Positions 25,603-34,244 of a DNA stretch of 39,684 nt are shown here, one piece after another. The notes under the pieces are model-generated. The model was given only the letters and a program-made list of their open reading frames with translations. It was not told where the DNA came from and searched no databases. This DNA is from Viridibacterium sediminicola. Lineage in GTDB: Bacteria > Pseudomonadota > Gammaproteobacteria > Burkholderiales > Rhodocyclaceae. The translations under genes were made by a program, and so were the position numbers. The stretch is taken from the NCBI RefSeq assembly GCF_039631295.1, contig NZ_JBDIVE010000018.1, forward strand, positions 1 through 39,684, read 5' to 3'. The first letter of the stretch is position 1, and each line of letters opens with the position of its first letter.

Positions 25603-25608
25603 ATTATA
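25603..25608 (-). promoter_or_regulatory. Candidate -10 box upstream of the PP2C gene
   Basis: A perfect TATAAT on the minus strand lies about 30 bases before the PP2C ATG, in an AT-rich patch that stands out locally. No good -35 hexamer is found 16-18 bases upstream, so the call is weak. Confidence 0.35.
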
Positions 25609-25780
25609 CGGATTTAAACCACAGCACCTGGCGCCCGGCCCATGCGCCCGATCAACGGCATAGCAGATAGCAAACACGGAAGTCGACAGCCAGCCTTGGC
25701 GGCAGGAGATCTACGACTCCGGGGTGGAGAGCTTGAGGTGCGCGCGACGAATGGCGGCGCCAGACGGGACGAGCGATTGC

Positions 25781-26596
25781 TCAGTCAGGCAGCACGGCGA
25801 TCTCGGCCGATGTGGCGGCGGGCCACAGCTGGCGCAGGGTGGACGCGCTCAAGGCCGGCTCGCCGCTGAGCCAGAAGCGCACGCCAGCTGCCCGCGCATC
25901 GGTGTGGAGGGCACCATGCTGGGCCAGCTTGCGCGCCAGCTCGGCGGCCACCGCCGCCCCGGTGTCGATGAGACGCACCGATGGCCCTGCGAGCGCCTGC
26001 ACCTCGTCGCGCAGGAATACATAGTGGGTGCAGCCGAGCACGATCACATCGGCCCCGGCATCGAGCAGCGGTTGCAGGTAACGGGCCAGCAAGGCGCGCG
26101 TTGCCGGTGCGGCCAGCTCGCCACGTTCGATGTGTTCGACCAGACCCACGCAGGCCTGGGTTACCACTTCGACGCCCTGGCCGAAGGTATCGAGCAAGGC
26201 GGCAAAGCGTGCACTGGCCAGGGTGCCACTGGTGGCCAGCACGCCGACCACGCCGCTGCGCGTGGCCAGGGTCGCCGGCTTGACGGCCGGCTCCATGCCG
26301 ATGATCGGCAGCGCCGGCCAGCGGGCGCGCAAGTCGGCCGCCGCCGCCGCGGTCGCCGTATTGCAGGCGATCACCAGGGCCTTGGCGCCCTGCGCCAGCA
26401 GGAATTCGCTGATGTACTGCGAGCGCGCAATGATCTCCGCCGCCGAGCGATTGCCATACGGGGCATAGCCCGAATCGGCCACGTAGAGCAGCTCTTCATG
26501 CGGCAGGCGCGCGCGTATTTCACGCAGCACCGACAGACCGCCGACACCGGAATCGAAAACACCGATGGGCCGGGTGTCGGTCATGCTGGGCTGCAT
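25781..26596 (-). CDS. murI: Glutamate racemase
   Basis: MurI converts L-glutamate to D-glutamate for peptidoglycan. The 271 residues start near IGVFDSGVGGLSVLREIRARLP. The two catalytic cysteines lie in VIACNTATAA (about residue 77) and VLGCTHY (about 190). The substrate-loop motif DSGYAPYGNRS and the central GVVGVLATSGTLAS are intact. ATGs at 26596 and 26584 are both possible, and neither has a clear ribosome site. It lies 27 bases after purB on the same strand and is probably cotranscribed with it. Confidence 0.96.
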   Translation of the reverse strand: MQPSMTDTRPIGVFDSGVGGLSVLREIRARLPHEELLYVADSGYAPYGNRSAAEIIARSQYISEFLLAQGAKALVIACNTATAAAAADLRARWPALPIIGMEPAVKPATLATRSGVVGVLATSGTLASARFAALLDTFGQGVEVVTQACVGLVEHIERGELAAPATRALLARYLQPLLDAGADVIVLGCTHYVFLRDEVQALAGPSVRLIDTGAAVAAELARKLAQHGALHTDARAAGVRFWLSGEPALSASTLRQLWPAATSAEIAVLPD

Positions 26597-26623
26597 GCTG
26601 CGGGATGCATCAAACGGCGGGCG

Positions 26624-27994
26624 TCAGATCTTCTTCGCCAGGCTCGCCGCTTCGCCAATGTAGCTGGCCGGCGTCATCGCCAGCAGGCGGGCCTTGTCGG
26701 CCTCGGGAATCGCCAGCTTGCCGATGAAAGCTTGCAGCGCTTCCTTGGTGATGCCGGTGCCGCGCGTCAGCTCCTTGAGCTGCTCGTAAGGCTTGGGAAT
26801 GCCGTAACGGCGCATCACGGTCTGGATCGGCTCGGCCAGCACTTCCCAGGCTTCGTCCAGATCAGCCGCCAGCGCAGCCGGATTGCATTCGAGCTTGTTC
26901 AAGCCGCGCAAGCAGGAATCCAGGCCCAGCAGCGCATGGCCAAAGCCCACGCCCATATTGCGCAGCACGGTCGAATCGGTGAGGTCGCGCTGCATGCGCG
27001 AGATCGGCAGCTTTTCGCTGAAGTGCTTGAGCACGCTGTTGGCGACGCCGAAATTGCCCTCGGCGTTCTCGAAGTCGATCGGATTGACCTTGTGCGGCAT
27101 GGTCGAGCTGCCGACTTCGCCGGCCTTGAGCTTCTGCTTGAAAAAGCCCAGCGAGATGTACATCCAGATGTCGCGGCAAGCGTCGATCAGCATGGTGTCG
27201 AGGCGCGCCGTGGCGTCGAACAGCTCGGCCATGCTGTCGTGCGGTTCGATCTGGATGGTGTAGGGATTGAATGTCAGGCCCAGGGACTCAATGAACGCCT
27301 GATTGAACGCGGCCCAGTCGATCTCCGGGTAAGCCGAGAGGTGGGCGTTGTAGTTGCCGACGGCGCCGTTGAACTTGGCGGTCATCTCGACGCCGGCAAT
27401 CGCCTTGCGTGCGCGGCGCAGGCGGTAGGCGATATTGGCCATCTCCTTGCCCACGGTCGTCGGGCTGGCCGGCTGGCCGTGCGTGCGCGAGAGCATCGGC
27501 ACTTCGGCCAGCTGGTGCGCCAGCTCGACAAAGCGCGCAATGACCTTGTCGACCATCGGCAGCAGCCCTGCCTCGCGCGCCTCGTGCAGCATCAGCGCGT
27601 GCGAGGTGTTGTTGATGTCTTCCGAAGTGCAGGCGAAATGGATGAATTCAGACGCGGCCGCCACTTCGGCATTGTTCGCAAAGCGCGCCTTGAGCCAGTA
27701 TTCCATGGCCTTGACGTCGTGATTGGTCTCCGCCTCGATGGCCTTGATCGCGGCGGCATCCTCGGTCGAGAAGCCCGCCACCACGGCATCCAGCTCGGCA
27801 ATGGTGGCCGCCGAGAAGGGCTTCACTTCAGCGATCTGACTCGATGCCGCCAGCGCCTTGAGCCACTCCACCTCGACCCGCACGCGATTGCGGATCAGGC
27901 CGAATTCGGAGAAATGCGGACGCAGCGCATCAAGTTTGCCTGCGTAACGGCCATCCAGAGGAGAGAGAGCGGTAAGAGAGTTCAGTGCGGACAT
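26624..27994 (-). CDS. purB: Adenylosuccinate lyase
   Basis: PurB cleaves SAICAR and adenylosuccinate in purine synthesis. The 456-residue form beginning MSALNSLTALSPLDGRYAGKLDALRPHFSEF is the long proteobacterial type. It contains VKAMEYWLKARF, FIHFACTSEDINNTSHALML, SRTHGQPASPTTVGKEMAN and the signature GSSTMPHKVNPIDFENAEGN, with catalytic Ser and Lys in the flexible loop. Purine synthesis genes are not clustered here. It is transcribed divergently from the DUF3144 gene, with a 118-base gap. Confidence 0.98.
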   Translation of the reverse strand: MSALNSLTALSPLDGRYAGKLDALRPHFSEFGLIRNRVRVEVEWLKALAASSQIAEVKPFSAATIAELDAVVAGFSTEDAAAIKAIEAETNHDVKAMEYWLKARFANNAEVAAASEFIHFACTSEDINNTSHALMLHEAREAGLLPMVDKVIARFVELAHQLAEVPMLSRTHGQPASPTTVGKEMANIAYRLRRARKAIAGVEMTAKFNGAVGNYNAHLSAYPEIDWAAFNQAFIESLGLTFNPYTIQIEPHDSMAELFDATARLDTMLIDACRDIWMYISLGFFKQKLKAGEVGSSTMPHKVNPIDFENAEGNFGVANSVLKHFSEKLPISRMQRDLTDSTVLRNMGVGFGHALLGLDSCLRGLNKLECNPAALAADLDEAWEVLAEPIQTVMRRYGIPKPYEQLKELTRGTGITKEALQAFIGKLAIPEADKARLLAMTPASYIGEAASLAKKI

Positions 27995-28112
27995 GAGCGA
28001 ATGACGAAGTTGAGCAAAAGCGGATTATAACTTTGACGCTGCATTGCGGCGGGCTTGTCGCAGACTGCGCCGCTAGAATGGCCGCCGAAACCAACAAACC
28101 ACGAGACAAGCG

Positions 28113-28400
28113 ATGCAAATTCCTATCGATAAAGAGTTCTTCAATCGCTCCAACGCCTACATCCAGCTGGCCAATGCGCAGTGCGACGGCAAGATCGCCG
28201 TTGCCCTGGTCAACGGCTCCTTCATGTACGGCCTGTCACGCTTCAGCGCCTGGAGCACGGCTGCCAATCACCCGTCGGGCGAGAGCTTGCGCACGCATCG
28301 GCAAGAGGAAATCGACATCCTCGTCGATCAGTTCCGCAGCATGCTCGAAGGCCACATGGACGAGCACATTGCTGATTTCGACAAGCTGATGGCGCCCTGA
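28113..28400 (+). CDS. DUF3144 family protein
   Basis: This is a small 95-residue cytosolic protein. The pattern FFNRSNAYIQLANAQCDGKI, SFMYGLSRFSAWSTA, and a C-terminal acidic helix EEEIDILVDQFRSML-type stretch with HIADFDKLM matches my memory of DUF3144, a family without known function. The gene is the only plus-strand gene between the exporter and the right end. It converges on the glycan cluster, with 21 bases between the stops, and its stop codon is part of a hairpin. Confidence 0.8.
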   Translation: MQIPIDKEFFNRSNAYIQLANAQCDGKIAVALVNGSFMYGLSRFSAWSTAANHPSGESLRTHRQEEIDILVDQFRSMLEGHMDEHIADFDKLMAP

Positions 28401-28411
28401 GCGCCGCTCAG
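28397..28411 (+). terminator. Hairpin at the DUF3144 stop codon
   Basis: CTGAGC-GCC-GCTCAG forms a 6-bp stem that includes the TGA stop. On the plus strand it is followed by AGCCCTTCTTTC, a poor T tract. It may serve both converging transcripts. Confidence 0.4.
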
Positions 28412-28421
28412 AGCCCTTCTT

Positions 28422-30605
28422 TCACGCGCCCGCCTTGCCCAGCTGCGTGTAGAGCTGGCCGTAGGCGGCAGCCACAACCTCGATCGATAGCTCGGCCGCG
28501 ACCCGCTCGCGCGCTGCGCGGCCACGCTGCTGCAGCGCTGCGGCGGGCGTGTTGATCGCCTCGATCATGCCAGCGGCCAGACGCGCCGCATCGCCGGGCG
28601 CGACGACCCAGCCGGTCTCACCGACCATCCAGGCCGCGTCGCCGACATCGGTGACCACGCAGGGCACGCCGCAGCTCATTGCCTCGGCGACCACATTGGG
28701 CAGGCCTTCGGCCAGCGAACTCAGTACCAGCAGATCGAAGCTGGCCATCAGGCTGGCCACATCGCTGCGCGCACCGAGCAGCTGCACGCGGCCTTGCAAG
28801 GCCGGCGCGCTGGCCAGCGGCGCCAAGGCTGCATTGTCGGATTCGAGGCCGGCGCCGATCATCACGAAGCGCGCCTGCTCGAAGCGCTCGGCAACACTGG
28901 CCGCCGCACGCAGGAAACCCGCCTGATCCTTGACCGGATGAAAGCGCCCGACGCTGCCGATGAGGAATTCATCCTCGCCAATCCCCAGCTGCGCGCGCGT
29001 CGTCGCCCGCGCCGCCCGATCCGGCGCAAAGCGCTGCAGATCAAAGCCATTGGGCAGCACTCGCGTATTGCTGGCGCAGTAGCCGCGCGCAATGTGCTGC
29101 GGCACCGCGCTGCGCGCGACGAAGATGATGCTTGCCGCGCGTGGCGAGAGCAGCGCGTCGAGGCCGATGATGACGCGCGTGCTCCACGGGTCCAGCTCCG
29201 GGCGACCCAGACTCTGGTGAATCGCGCCGAGCACCTTGGCCTGCGGCGCGAAGAGATGCGCGCAATGCGCGGCGATATTGCCGTGGTACATCCAGCCCTG
29301 CAGGATGTCCGGGCGGAAACTGCGCACCAGGCGCCGCAAACGCCACAGCCCGGCCAGCGAAGGTCGCGGCGGCCGCATGCCCAGCGCGTGCACCGCGATG
29401 CCGGCAGCGCGCATGCGCTCGCCAACCGGACCGAGCTCGCGCAGGGAAGCCACCGCGCAGACCAGGCCTTGCGCCTGCAACTGCGGAATCAGCCGCTCCA
29501 GCGCCGTCTCGGCACCACCGACACCGAGGCCGGTGACGAGGAACAGCACCCTAGGTTGCGCATCCTGCGGCGCTGCAGCTTTGGCCCGCAAAGCGCGCCA
29601 GCTGCGGCGGAACCAGATCAGATGCGCCAGCGCGCCGAGCAGCAGCACGCCCAGCAGGCGCCCTTCGGCGACACCCAGACGCCAGGCCACGCAGGTCGCC
29701 AGGGTCACCGCTGCCGAGGCGAGCCAGATCAGGCGCACGGCGGCAATCGAGGACAAACCCTTTTCGAGCAGCAGGTGATGCGAATGACCACGGTCCGCCT
29801 GCATCGGGTTGCGCCCCTCAACCATGCGCCAGAACGCCACCACCGCCATGTCGATGGCCGGCACCGCCAGCGGCGCCAGCGCCACCGTGACCGGCACGCG
29901 CACGACCTTGAAACTCATCGACAGCTTGAACACCAGCCAGCAGAGAATCATCGCCACGCCCAGCGCGCCGGCATCGCCGAGAAACAGCCGCGCCCGCCCC
30001 TGCCAGGGCAGGCGCGCATTCCACAGCAGGAAGCCGAGCACGGCCGCGAACAGGCTCATGGCTATTGCCACCAGCTCGCTCCGGCCGACTACTGCCGCCG
30101 CGTAAGCGAGGCCCAGCGAGGCAATCGCCAGACAGCCACCGGCCAGACCATCGAGTCCGTCGATGAGGTTGATGGCATTGATCAGCGCCACCACCATCAC
30201 CACCGTCACCGGCAGCGCCAGCGGCCCCAGCACCCAATGGCCGTAGGCAAACGGCAGCGGCACGGCGTAGAGCGCGGCGCCGGTGAGGCGGATCAGCAAA
30301 AACGCCGCCGCCAGCTGCACCACCAGCTTGAGCGAGGCGCGCAGCGCGTGGATATCGTCGACGAGGCCCAGCGCGAACAGCAGCAAGCTGGGCAGCAGCA
30401 GATCCGCCGGCAAGGGCGTGCCGCCCAGCAGGCAACCGGCCAGCCAGCCTATGAGGATGCCGATGCCGCCCACCAGGGGCACGGCGTGGCCATGCTGCTT
30501 GCGCTCGTCGGGCAGATCGATCAGGCGCAGATAAGGCGCCAGCCGTGCCAGACCGATACAGGCCAGGGCCGAAACGATGAAGGAAACCGCAACCGCCACA
30601 CTCAC
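28422..30605 (-). CDS. Fusion of WecA-like polyprenyl-phosphate sugar-1-phosphate transferase and GT4 glycosyltransferase
   Basis: This single 727-residue frame joins two enzymes. Residues 1-335 are a multi-helix membrane domain of the WecA/MraY/TagO type: LIDLPDERKQHGHAVPLVGG, LGLVDD at 80-84, NAINLIDGLDGLAGG at 143-157, LFLGDAGALGV at 207-217 and DRGHSHHLLLEKG at 271-283. It should load a HexNAc-1-phosphate onto undecaprenyl phosphate. From about 351 a complete GT4 domain follows (PRVLFLVTGLGVGGAET), with IGSVGRFHPVKDQAGFL and the E-x7-E site EGLPNVVAE (633-641). The basic linker is only about 15 residues. The start is GTG at 30605, overlapping the previous stop (GTGA). It is the last gene of the glycan cluster. 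One chain could carry out both initiation and the second sugar addition. Confidence 0.92.
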   Translation of the reverse strand: MSVAVAVSFIVSALACIGLARLAPYLRLIDLPDERKQHGHAVPLVGGIGILIGWLAGCLLGGTPLPADLLLPSLLLFALGLVDDIHALRASLKLVVQLAAAFLLIRLTGAALYAVPLPFAYGHWVLGPLALPVTVVMVVALINAINLIDGLDGLAGGCLAIASLGLAYAAAVVGRSELVAIAMSLFAAVLGFLLWNARLPWQGRARLFLGDAGALGVAMILCWLVFKLSMSFKVVRVPVTVALAPLAVPAIDMAVVAFWRMVEGRNPMQADRGHSHHLLLEKGLSSIAAVRLIWLASAAVTLATCVAWRLGVAEGRLLGVLLLGALAHLIWFRRSWRALRAKAAAPQDAQPRVLFLVTGLGVGGAETALERLIPQLQAQGLVCAVASLRELGPVGERMRAAGIAVHALGMRPPRPSLAGLWRLRRLVRSFRPDILQGWMYHGNIAAHCAHLFAPQAKVLGAIHQSLGRPELDPWSTRVIIGLDALLSPRAASIIFVARSAVPQHIARGYCASNTRVLPNGFDLQRFAPDRAARATTRAQLGIGEDEFLIGSVGRFHPVKDQAGFLRAAASVAERFEQARFVMIGAGLESDNAALAPLASAPALQGRVQLLGARSDVASLMASFDLLVLSSLAEGLPNVVAEAMSCGVPCVVTDVGDAAWMVGETGWVVAPGDAARLAAGMIEAINTPAAALQQRGRAARERVAAELSIEVVAAAYGQLYTQLGKAGA

Positions 30606-31717
30606 TGCCTGCCTCCTGCATAAACCGCCAGCGTCTGTTCGATGATCGGGCCGTCGGCATAGCGCGCGAGCACCCGCGCACGTGCCGCCGCGCCGAGGCG
30701 TGCGCGCAAGCTCGCATCGCCGAGCAGGCGCGCAATGGCCGCCGCCAACGCAGCCGCATCGCCGGGCGGCACCAGCACGCCGGTTTCACCATCGATCACC
30801 AGATCGCGACAGCCCGGCACATCCGTCGCCACCAGGGCCTTGGCGCAGGCGGCCGCTTCGAGCAAGGCGCGCGGGATGCCCTCGCCTTGCGTGCTGGCCA
30901 GCACGGCGATGCTGCAAGCCTGATTGAGCGCGAGCACATCGCTGCGATGGCCGAGAAACTGCACATGGCCTTCGTTCGCCCAGCGCTGCAGGCTGGCTTC
31001 GTCAATGCTTTCCGGATTGCCCGGATCAGGCGAGCCCGCCAGCTGGAACTCGGCCTGCGGCCACGCTGCGCGCACCTGCGCTGCCGCCGCGACAAATTCC
31101 GCCACGCCCTTCGATTGCAGCAGGCGCGCCATCATCAGCACGCGCGGCGCATCGTCAGCTGCAGCCTGCGGCGCAAACTGCTCGGCATCGATGCCATCGC
31201 CGGGCACCACGAAGACCTCGCTGCGGGCGAGCACGCCATAGCGCGCCAGGGTGTCGCGGTTGTCGGCATTCTGGAAGATCACCGCCGTGCCGCGCAGCGC
31301 GAGGCGGTAGAGCGACAGCACCACCGGGCGGATCAGCCGCGCCTTGAGCGTATTGGCGAGCAGCGCAAAGCCCAGGCCGGTAACCGAATTGACCACCCGC
31401 CGCACGCCCGCCAGACGCGCTGCCAGCGAGCCATAGATGACGCACTTGATGGTGAAGTGATGCACCAGATCCGGCTGCAGCGTGGCGTAAAGACGCCGCA
31501 CGCGCGCAATCGTCGCCAGCTCGGCGAGCGGATTGATGCCGCTGCGCGACACCGGCAAGGCCTCCCAGCGAAAACCCAGTTCGCGCAGACGCGGACCATA
31601 TTCGCCGGGCGGGCTGAGCAGGATCAGCTCATCGCCGCGCGCACGCAGCGCACGCGCCAGCGGCAGCTTGAAGTTGTAGAGGAACCAGTCGGTATTGGCA
31701 AACAGCACGATCCTCAT
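30602..31717 (-). CDS. GT4 family glycosyltransferase (PglA/CapM-like)
   Basis: This 371-residue GT-B fold enzyme begins MRIVLFANTDWFLYNFKLPLARALRARGDEL, which resembles PglA-type GalNAc transferases and other early glycan-assembly GT4 enzymes. The acceptor half includes PDLVHHFTIKCVIYGSLAAR and SVTGLGF. The donor half includes RVLMMARLLQSKGVAEFV, FLGHRSDVLALNQAC and the E-x7-E site EGIPRALLEA. ATG at 31717 is preferred over an upstream start because it overlaps the flippase stop (ATGA) and fits the family start. Donor and acceptor sugars cannot be read from the sequence. Confidence 0.9.
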   Translation of the reverse strand: MRIVLFANTDWFLYNFKLPLARALRARGDELILLSPPGEYGPRLRELGFRWEALPVSRSGINPLAELATIARVRRLYATLQPDLVHHFTIKCVIYGSLAARLAGVRRVVNSVTGLGFALLANTLKARLIRPVVLSLYRLALRGTAVIFQNADNRDTLARYGVLARSEVFVVPGDGIDAEQFAPQAAADDAPRVLMMARLLQSKGVAEFVAAAAQVRAAWPQAEFQLAGSPDPGNPESIDEASLQRWANEGHVQFLGHRSDVLALNQACSIAVLASTQGEGIPRALLEAAACAKALVATDVPGCRDLVIDGETGVLVPPGDAAALAAAIARLLGDASLRARLGAAARARVLARYADGPIIEQTLAVYAGGRQ

Positions 31718-33144
31718 CGGCGGCGCTCCCGATACGCAGCGAACCAGCCTCGCAGCCACTGGCTGCGCAAGCCGTCTACATCCAGCGCCAGCAGCATCAC
31801 CGCATAGCTGGCGCCCGCCAGCACGATGCTCAGCGCGAGCGCGATCAGCGTGTCATGCGGCAAGCAGAGCAAAACGGCCAGCATCACCAAAGTCGCCAAC
31901 ACCAGCTTACCGGCGGCGCGCAGATCGAGCTGGCCGCGCAGCACGCCGCGCCCGGCGACGAGGCTGTAGATCACGCCGGCGCCCTGCCCGCACAGCAAAC
32001 CCAGCGCCGCGCCGCTAATGCCCAGCAGCGGCACCGCCAGCCACATCACCAGCAGGGCCAGCAGGGCCGACAAGGCAATGCCCAGCGCCTGGCGCCAGAC
32101 GCGCTGGGCCAGCAGCAGCGGAATATCGAAGTAGAAACTCTTGGCCGCGCCGATGATCGCTGCCAGCACCAGGCAGGCGCTCAAGCCGGCCGGCAGATCA
32201 CGATACGCCGCGCCGAACAGCACCGCCGCGAGCGGCGCCAGCAGCACGGCAAAACCCGTGGCTGCGGGCAGGATCAGCGCCAGCGCGACCAGCGCATAAC
32301 GCGACATCAGGCGCTGCGCCTCAAGCTTGTCCTGCGCGCCCCAGGCTTGCACGATGCGCGGATACCAGGCGGAACCCAGACCGCTGCAAACGAGGATCAG
32401 GGTCTGCTGGGTGAAATCAGCCAGCGCACTGTAGCGCCCCAGCTCGGCGAGCGGCACCATGCGTGCGAGCAAGTAGCGGTCGCCCCATTGCAAGAGATAG
32501 CTCAGCGCGCAGGTGAGCAGCAGCGGCGCGGCAAAGCGCAGGATGCGCGATTGCAGGGCGCGGTCATACAGCTTGAGCGAGGGCCAGCCGCTGCCGCGCA
32601 GGCTGATCGCGAGTGACAGCGCGCAAGAGAGTGCCATTGCCAGCAAGACCGCCGGCGCACTGGCCGAGCTTTGCAGCGCCAGGAAGCCGAGCAGCAGCAC
32701 GCCGACAGCACGCGCCAGCAGCAGGCGGCTGTAGCGGCGCGGCTGCAGGGCCGAGGTGCTCCACTGGGCGACGAAATCGAGCAGGCCTTGCAGCGCGGCG
32801 AACAAGGCCGCCGCCGGCAACACGCCACGCGCCAGCCAGCTGGCGCCCTGCCATTCGAGCACCAGCGCTGCGATCAGCAAGACGATGCCAAATGCCATCA
32901 CGATCATGCTCAGCGTGGCGATCAGCCGTTCGCGCAGCGCCGCCTCGCCGTACAGACGACCCAGGGTGGTATTGAGCGGGATGATCAGCAAGCTCGACGA
33001 CAAGGCTGCCGCCGCCAGCCCGAGGCTCAGATGAGCGTATTCGCTCGGCCCCAGCACGCGTACGAAGAGCGCCAGCGAAGCCATCGCCAGCGCGCCGGCC
33101 ACGGCACGCGTGAGGATGTAGGCGACCGAGGCGCGCAAGCTCAT
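31714..33144 (-). CDS. Polysaccharide flippase, Wzx/MATE-like
   Basis: This 476-residue, strongly hydrophobic protein has about 12-14 predicted helices. The N-terminus VAYILTRAVAGALAMASLALFVRVLGPSEYAHLSLG is the family pattern of PST/Wzx exporters. RYLLARMVPLAELGRYSALADFTQQ and ILPAATGFAVLLAPLAAVLFG lie in the middle. It would flip the undecaprenyl-linked oligosaccharide to the periplasmic face. It overlaps both neighbours by 4 bases. The gene symbol is left blank because the glycan type is unknown. Confidence 0.9.
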   Translation of the reverse strand: MSLRASVAYILTRAVAGALAMASLALFVRVLGPSEYAHLSLGLAAAALSSSLLIIPLNTTLGRLYGEAALRERLIATLSMIVMAFGIVLLIAALVLEWQGASWLARGVLPAAALFAALQGLLDFVAQWSTSALQPRRYSRLLLARAVGVLLLGFLALQSSASAPAVLLAMALSCALSLAISLRGSGWPSLKLYDRALQSRILRFAAPLLLTCALSYLLQWGDRYLLARMVPLAELGRYSALADFTQQTLILVCSGLGSAWYPRIVQAWGAQDKLEAQRLMSRYALVALALILPAATGFAVLLAPLAAVLFGAAYRDLPAGLSACLVLAAIIGAAKSFYFDIPLLLAQRVWRQALGIALSALLALLVMWLAVPLLGISGAALGLLCGQGAGVIYSLVAGRGVLRGQLDLRAAGKLVLATLVMLAVLLCLPHDTLIALALSIVLAGASYAVMLLALDVDGLRSQWLRGWFAAYRERRR

Positions 33145-34244
33145 CGCGCCGCCTCCGCCGCCAGTGATTTAGCCAGAGATTCGGCCAGCGCAATCCACTG
33201 CGCAGCCACCTGGTCAGCGCCAAAGCGCTGCACCCGCGCCCGCACGGCAGCGGCCAGCGCAGCGCGCTCGTCCGCACTCAGCGCCAACACGCGTTGCATG
33301 CCCTCGCGCAGCGCGGCGACATCGCCGGGCGCCACCAGCCACTGCGCCAGCTCCGCACCGAGGATTTCCGGCGGGCCGTAGGGGCAGCGCGTCGCCACCA
33401 CCGGGCAGGCTTCGCCCATCGCTTCCATCAGCACATTCGACCAGCCCTCGTAGCGCGAGGAGACGATCAGCGCCGCCGCGCGCTGGTAGAACAGGCGCGG
33501 ATCGCTGACCCAGCCATGCAGCAGGACTTCGCCCTGCAAGCCCAGGCGCTGGATTTCCGCCTCAAGGAAGGCGCGGCCCTCGCCTTCGCCGAGAATCAGG
33601 AGACGCGGCCGACCTGCCGGCAAGGCGGCATAGGCCGCGAGCAGGATGTCGAAACCCTTGGTATGCACATCGAGCCGGCCGACCGCCAGCAAGTAGCCGC
33701 TACCCAGCGCTTCCAATGCGGCATCGACGACATAGGGCGCGTCCAGCGCCAGCGGATTCGGAATATGCCGCAGGCGTGCCGGCGGCAAGCGCAGGGCTTC
33801 GGCCAGCTCGCCGCGCACGCCTTCGGAGACGGCGATCACCGCCGCCGGGAAGCGGTAGAACAGGCCCAGCAGCAGGCGGCGCCAGCGCGGCATCCACTGC
33901 GGATTGTGATGCACGCTGACCATCAGACGGCCGCAATCGCCGGCCAGCACGCAGGGCATGCCGGCTTCGTCCATGAAGGCCAGCACCACGTCGGGCTGGA
34001 ACTCACGACGCCGCGCACGGATCAGCGCAACGCGGCGCCAGACATTGCGCAGCTTGCGCCACAGACCGGGCTGCACGCCCAGATCGGCAAAATCGATCGG
34101 CACGCCGAAGTCGAAAGCCTTACCCGGCGCCTGCCAGGCCAGCACCGACACCGTGTGCGCACGGCTCCACTGGCGCGACAGCACGGCCGCCACCTGCTCG
34201 GCGCCACCGCCAAACACGGTGGGGATGACCAGCAGAATCCTCAT
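33141..34244 (-). CDS. GT4 family glycosyltransferase
   Basis: This 367-residue enzyme starts MRILLVIPTVFGGGAEQVAAVLSRQW, a typical GT4 nucleotide-fold start. It has FMDEAGMPCVLAGDCGRLMVSVHHNP in the acceptor domain, then AVSEGVRGELAEALRLPPARLRHIPNPL. The donor domain has YLLAVGRLDVHTKGFDILLAAYA, RLLILGEGEGRAFLE and the E-x7-E motif in SRYEGWSNVLMEAMGEACPVV. It is close to GalNAc- or galactosyl-transferring GT4 proteins by general pattern, but the sugar is not determined. It overlaps the fkbM-type gene and the flippase gene by 4 bases each, so it is translated in the same coupled series. Confidence 0.92.
   Translation of the reverse strand: MRILLVIPTVFGGGAEQVAAVLSRQWSRAHTVSVLAWQAPGKAFDFGVPIDFADLGVQPGLWRKLRNVWRRVALIRARRREFQPDVVLAFMDEAGMPCVLAGDCGRLMVSVHHNPQWMPRWRRLLLGLFYRFPAAVIAVSEGVRGELAEALRLPPARLRHIPNPLALDAPYVVDAALEALGSGYLLAVGRLDVHTKGFDILLAAYAALPAGRPRLLILGEGEGRAFLEAEIQRLGLQGEVLLHGWVSDPRLFYQRAAALIVSSRYEGWSNVLMEAMGEACPVVATRCPYGPPEILGAELAQWLVAPGDVAALREGMQRVLALSADERAALAAAVRARVQRFGADQVAAQWIALAESLAKSLAAEAAR

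Noticed and set aside
25724..28030. A 768-codon open frame antisense to purB and murI
   Set aside because: Both sense genes are full length with catalytic residues; the antisense frame shows no domain.
28794..30623. A 609-codon open frame antisense to the WecA-GT4 fusion
   Set aside because: Arginine- and glutamine-rich shadow of a GC-rich gene; the sense strand carries both enzyme signatures.
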